Of a stretch of 64,000 nucleotides of DNA, positions 61,201 through 64,000 are shown one piece after another. This stretch comes from Agelaius tricolor (taxonomy: Eukaryota; Chordata; Aves; Passeriformes; Icteridae): NCBI GenBank assembly GCA_023055355.1, contig JALJCS010000001.1, positions 53,201,381 to 53,265,380 of the forward strand. Reading direction: 5' to 3'. A program made the translations under genes and the position numbers. The notes beneath the pieces were generated by a model. That model made no database searches, had not been told where the DNA came from, and was given only the letters and a program-made list of their open reading frames with translations. How positions within the stretch are numbered: position 1 is the first letter of the stretch; each line of letters starts with the position of its first letter.

Positions 61201-64000
61201 CCCAGCAACCTACCTTCTCCCAGCAGACAGGAGCAAATCCTGAATAAAACTGCTGAGTTTGTGTCTAATCATTCTTGTTGGCAAGTGGGGCCAGGGTGAG
61301 TGTGAAGGTCCCCAGGCCAAAGTGAGTGTCCCCAACTGGTGCCCATGGAGAGGCACAGTGGGTGCTGGAGAAGACAGAGGGTGCTGGAGAAGACTGGGCA
61401 ACTGGAATTGTTATCCTGCACCCACAGAGCTGTGTGTGCCTGACTCTGGGCACAGCTCCACACCAGAAGGGATGGCCTATTCACTGCTGGAGATGCAGGA
61501 AGAAGGAAACAGCTGTTGTCATCTTATTGCAGGGGTTCCATACTGTTGTCTCCTTATCACAAAAGTTTCATACCTTCTTGGCATTTTCTTCTGGGCTACT
61601 TCTCAGAACACTGACTCTTCTTCTTCTCAACCAGCCACCCACTCTTTTATAGCACTCTTCTTCTCATTGGTTACAGCTGTGGCCTGTTAAAAGTCAGGCC
61701 TGTTCCTAATCTTTGATAATTGGCCCAGCTGCAACTCCTTAGAGGTAAGATTACTTTCTACACTATTTTTATTTTCTTATATTCTATCCCCCTACAATAA
61801 CATCCATTTGAACAGATCTATCACCTTGACTGCAGATACTGGGAGACTGAGGCTGCTGGGGTTTGTATTGATACCTGTACAGAAGCATCCTCTGCAAGCA
61901 CCCTGGGGGCAGTGGTACCAGCACAAGAACTTCCTGCAAAGGAGACAAGAAGGGGTGACTTGTCTGCTTTCCTCCCAGAGGAGATAAACTTAGCCCAGGC
62001 TTGTCAGCAATGAGGTATTGAGTTGCTGGAAATATATGAGTCAAATAGTGGACTTGAGTGAAGAATTGGGTCCCTCTTACCATTCAATTTTTAAAGAAAG
62101 CAAAAGTCTAGGAGAAAATGAATTGGCCAGGGCCAAATATTTGCTTAATTTTCTCCGCAGCACTTTTCCTGTAATGTAACTACCAGAGATTGCTTATTTT
62201 GCAACTTATTGTATGGGAAATTCCCTTTAAATGTACTTCTAAAAAGCAACAGAATATTTCATGATAAAGTCAACCGTATGTCTCTGTAGAGAGGCAGGCA
62301 CAGTGGGAGACAATCCCAGAAACAATTTTTTCACCCATGGCTTGACCATTGCTAGAAGGCATGCACAATGTAGTTCCAACAGAAATATGACAGCAGCTGG
62401 TATTTCCACAGGAGACAAAGTTGTGATCGATTCATCCTAGCTCCAGCTCCTGCTGACTCACAAATCCCTTCTGTCTTTCTCACTGGGACTTGGGTCAGTC
62501 CAAAAAACAAGGGGTATTTCATTATGGAGGCTTGCCTGGTAACCATGTGGAGAGATGAACTGAAAATATGGCGATCTCAGGCATAAAATTTGTGCTGCTG
62601 GGAGCTGTTTATTGACATTTAAATCATAGTTCAGCACGACTTTGTTATAGCCCTACTGTCAGGGAAAATGGTTTGTTGATGGAAGAAGCCTATGGAGTTC
62701 ATGACTGTGATTTTATCACAAAAACAGGCTATATATTTTAGCTGCTTTTTTTGTAGCTGCAGTTGTTGTATGTCTCCTTTTTCTTCTCTTTTCTGTTTCT
62801 GTTTTTATTGTTTAATATTATTAAAATAACTAACATGACACATTATTCTGGTTTAATTTCAAGTGAAATTTGTCAACTTCTACCGGTGAGATAAGATTTA
62901 ATTGCTCTTGGCGTTTTAAAAAGAAATGCAAATGACAAAGATATTAAACTGACAAATTATGACAGCTCACATAACACTTTTTACAATGTTTTTTTTCCAT
63001 GCATTTTTAATACCCAGCATAGTCAGCCCTAATACCGCCATATTTACAATAAATCATTATTCTAATGGAGACATTTTGCTTTGTCAGGCAATACACAATC
63101 AGCAGTTTTCAATAAAGAATCTGAAAACTGTTCAACATTAATTCTGTGACACAAACTCATAAAAGCCAGACAATTTATAAATGGGGCCAATATGCTGCCC
63201 TTAAATTGGGATATTAAGGAATAATTAGAGCACAGTAAGGGCAGGTTGCCAAACGTAACTTTCAAATCCCCCAGTTTGTGTCACTTAGCACAGTGATTGT
63301 AATGTATTATGTGCCTTCTGTAAAGCACAAACATGCATTTCCTACAAAACCGCTTAAGGCGCCCACGAGAGGTTGAAGTAGCTGTTTACTTTGGCATGAG
63401 TGGCTTCAAGAGGCATAAAGCACCACAGAATTTAGGAACAACATGGCTTTGGGGTTAAAAGGGAAATGGGAAGCCATGGTAGAGTTTGCTTTTCTCAGTG
63501 TTTCTGCAAAACTCAGCAATGGGGTGTTTTGTTTGTTTGTTCTCTCCTTTGGTACCCTGCAAAGGCCATGTCTGCTCTGGGTGACAGGAAGTCCTTGAGG
63601 CAGCTCTGAGCACGTTGGTGTGGTGTGGTGCCAGCAGACGTTAAACTGAGCCCCTAAAGAGCACAGCCATATCAGAACTGGGGGCTGGACCCCAACTGGT
63701 GATCCAGCTGGGGTGAGGTGGGATGCAGGGTCTTATACCTGCACAGCAGCCCACTCAGGACTCAGCTGTTCTAGCTCTAGTTCTAGTGGAGGATCTTTCA
63801 CCACTGTGCTGTTAACTGATGCAGACAGGCCTCAGAACCTACCCCTGCCCATGGTTTTGGAGGTGCTATTCCCCCTGATGAATTACCTGTCTAATTTAGA
63901 TGCTGGGGAAGGTTACACAGTGACATGTGAGGGTATCTTGGCAGTTCTTGAGGTTAGATAGTCTAGATAGTGGGGAAAAAATACTTTTTTTTTAACCTAC
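55228..64000 (+). other. PHACTR2: PHACTR2 intron before common exon 2
   Basis: The intron runs from the GTAAGT donor to the window edge. I searched for the expected DGLDKASIANSDG exon on the + strand and did not find it. The stretch holds one LTR-like block (61.5-61.8 kb), a T/G tract at 56,772-56,845 and AT-rich sections that resemble conserved non-coding DNA. No other exon is supported. Confidence 0.6.
61480..61796 (-). mobile_element. LTR-like element, minus orientation
   Basis: Read on the minus strand, the block opens with TGTAGGGGGATAG (from 61,796), then has CCAAT (61670-61666) and 14 bases further on a TATA box CTATAAAAG (61652-61644). This is the U3 order of a retroviral LTR. A weak polyadenylation-like CAATAAG lies near 61,520. 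No internal coding sequence is adjacent, so it would be a solo LTR or a fragment. The low-coordinate end is uncertain and could extend to about 61,250. No target duplication was identified. Confidence 0.5.

Noticed and set aside
63713..63961. 82-codon + strand open frame with a DAGSYTCTA start that looks like an immunoglobulin fold.
   Set aside because: The similarity is confined to a few residues, there is no matching splice structure, and a serine run follows. Chance is more likely.
27479..64000. A novel gene cluster, CRISPR-like array or other undescribed system in the long right-hand region.
   Set aside because: No regular spaced repeats, no set of intact open frames and no RNA gene signature was found. 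The content is consistent with vertebrate intron.

Overview
The window looks like ordinary nuclear DNA from a vertebrate, most probably a bird. It has long introns, split coding exons with GT-AG borders and a CpG-rich promoter. It also holds a short LINE fragment with the 3' tail typical of avian CR1 and two LTR-like blocks of the kind common in songbird genomes. The order PEX3, FUCA2, PHACTR2 matches the arrangement known from human 6q24. Songbird rather than another bird is a weaker inference, resting on the LTR style and a (TGGGA)n microsatellite.

Layout. From 1 to about 12,425 lies the 3' part of PEX3 on the + strand: ten exons that correspond to exons 3-12 of the 12-exon human gene. They give 300 residues, a stop, and a 3' UTR ending at an AATAAA signal. 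The first two exons lie left of the window. About 1 kb of intergenic DNA separates it from the convergent FUCA2 gene. FUCA2 is complete on the - strand: seven coding exons between 24,204 and 13,584, predicted 461 residues, start codon in a CpG island. About 3.1 kb further right, on the + strand, a coding first exon starts at 27,334. Its product contains the RGRSQSD motif found near the N-terminus of phosphatase and actin regulators, and synteny and splice phase point to PHACTR2.

The remaining 36.5 kb is mostly PHACTR2 intron. A second, very small first exon was found at 55,215-55,227. It codes for M-D-N-T plus one base and ends at a perfect GTAAGT donor. It matches the known MDNA-VDGLDK start of human PHACTR2 and leaves the same splice phase as the exon at 27,334. 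Both alternative starts could therefore join the same exon 2, which lies beyond the right edge.

Functions: PEX3 is the peroxisomal membrane docking factor for PEX19. FUCA2 is a secreted alpha-L-fucosidase (GH29). PHACTR2 binds actin and protein phosphatase 1. The three share a neighbourhood, not a pathway. I found no operon, CRISPR array, RNA gene or novel multi-gene system. The most noteworthy items are the 13-base alternative first exon, two isolated CpG/GC-rich internal exons, the intronic LTRs, a perfect 17-bp-arm hairpin at 43.5 kb, and a cluster of extreme homopolymer and G-rich tracts at 40.0-42.6 kb. Exon borders come from reading protein similarity and splice signals by eye. The similarity comparisons rely on remembered human family sequences, not on a database search.
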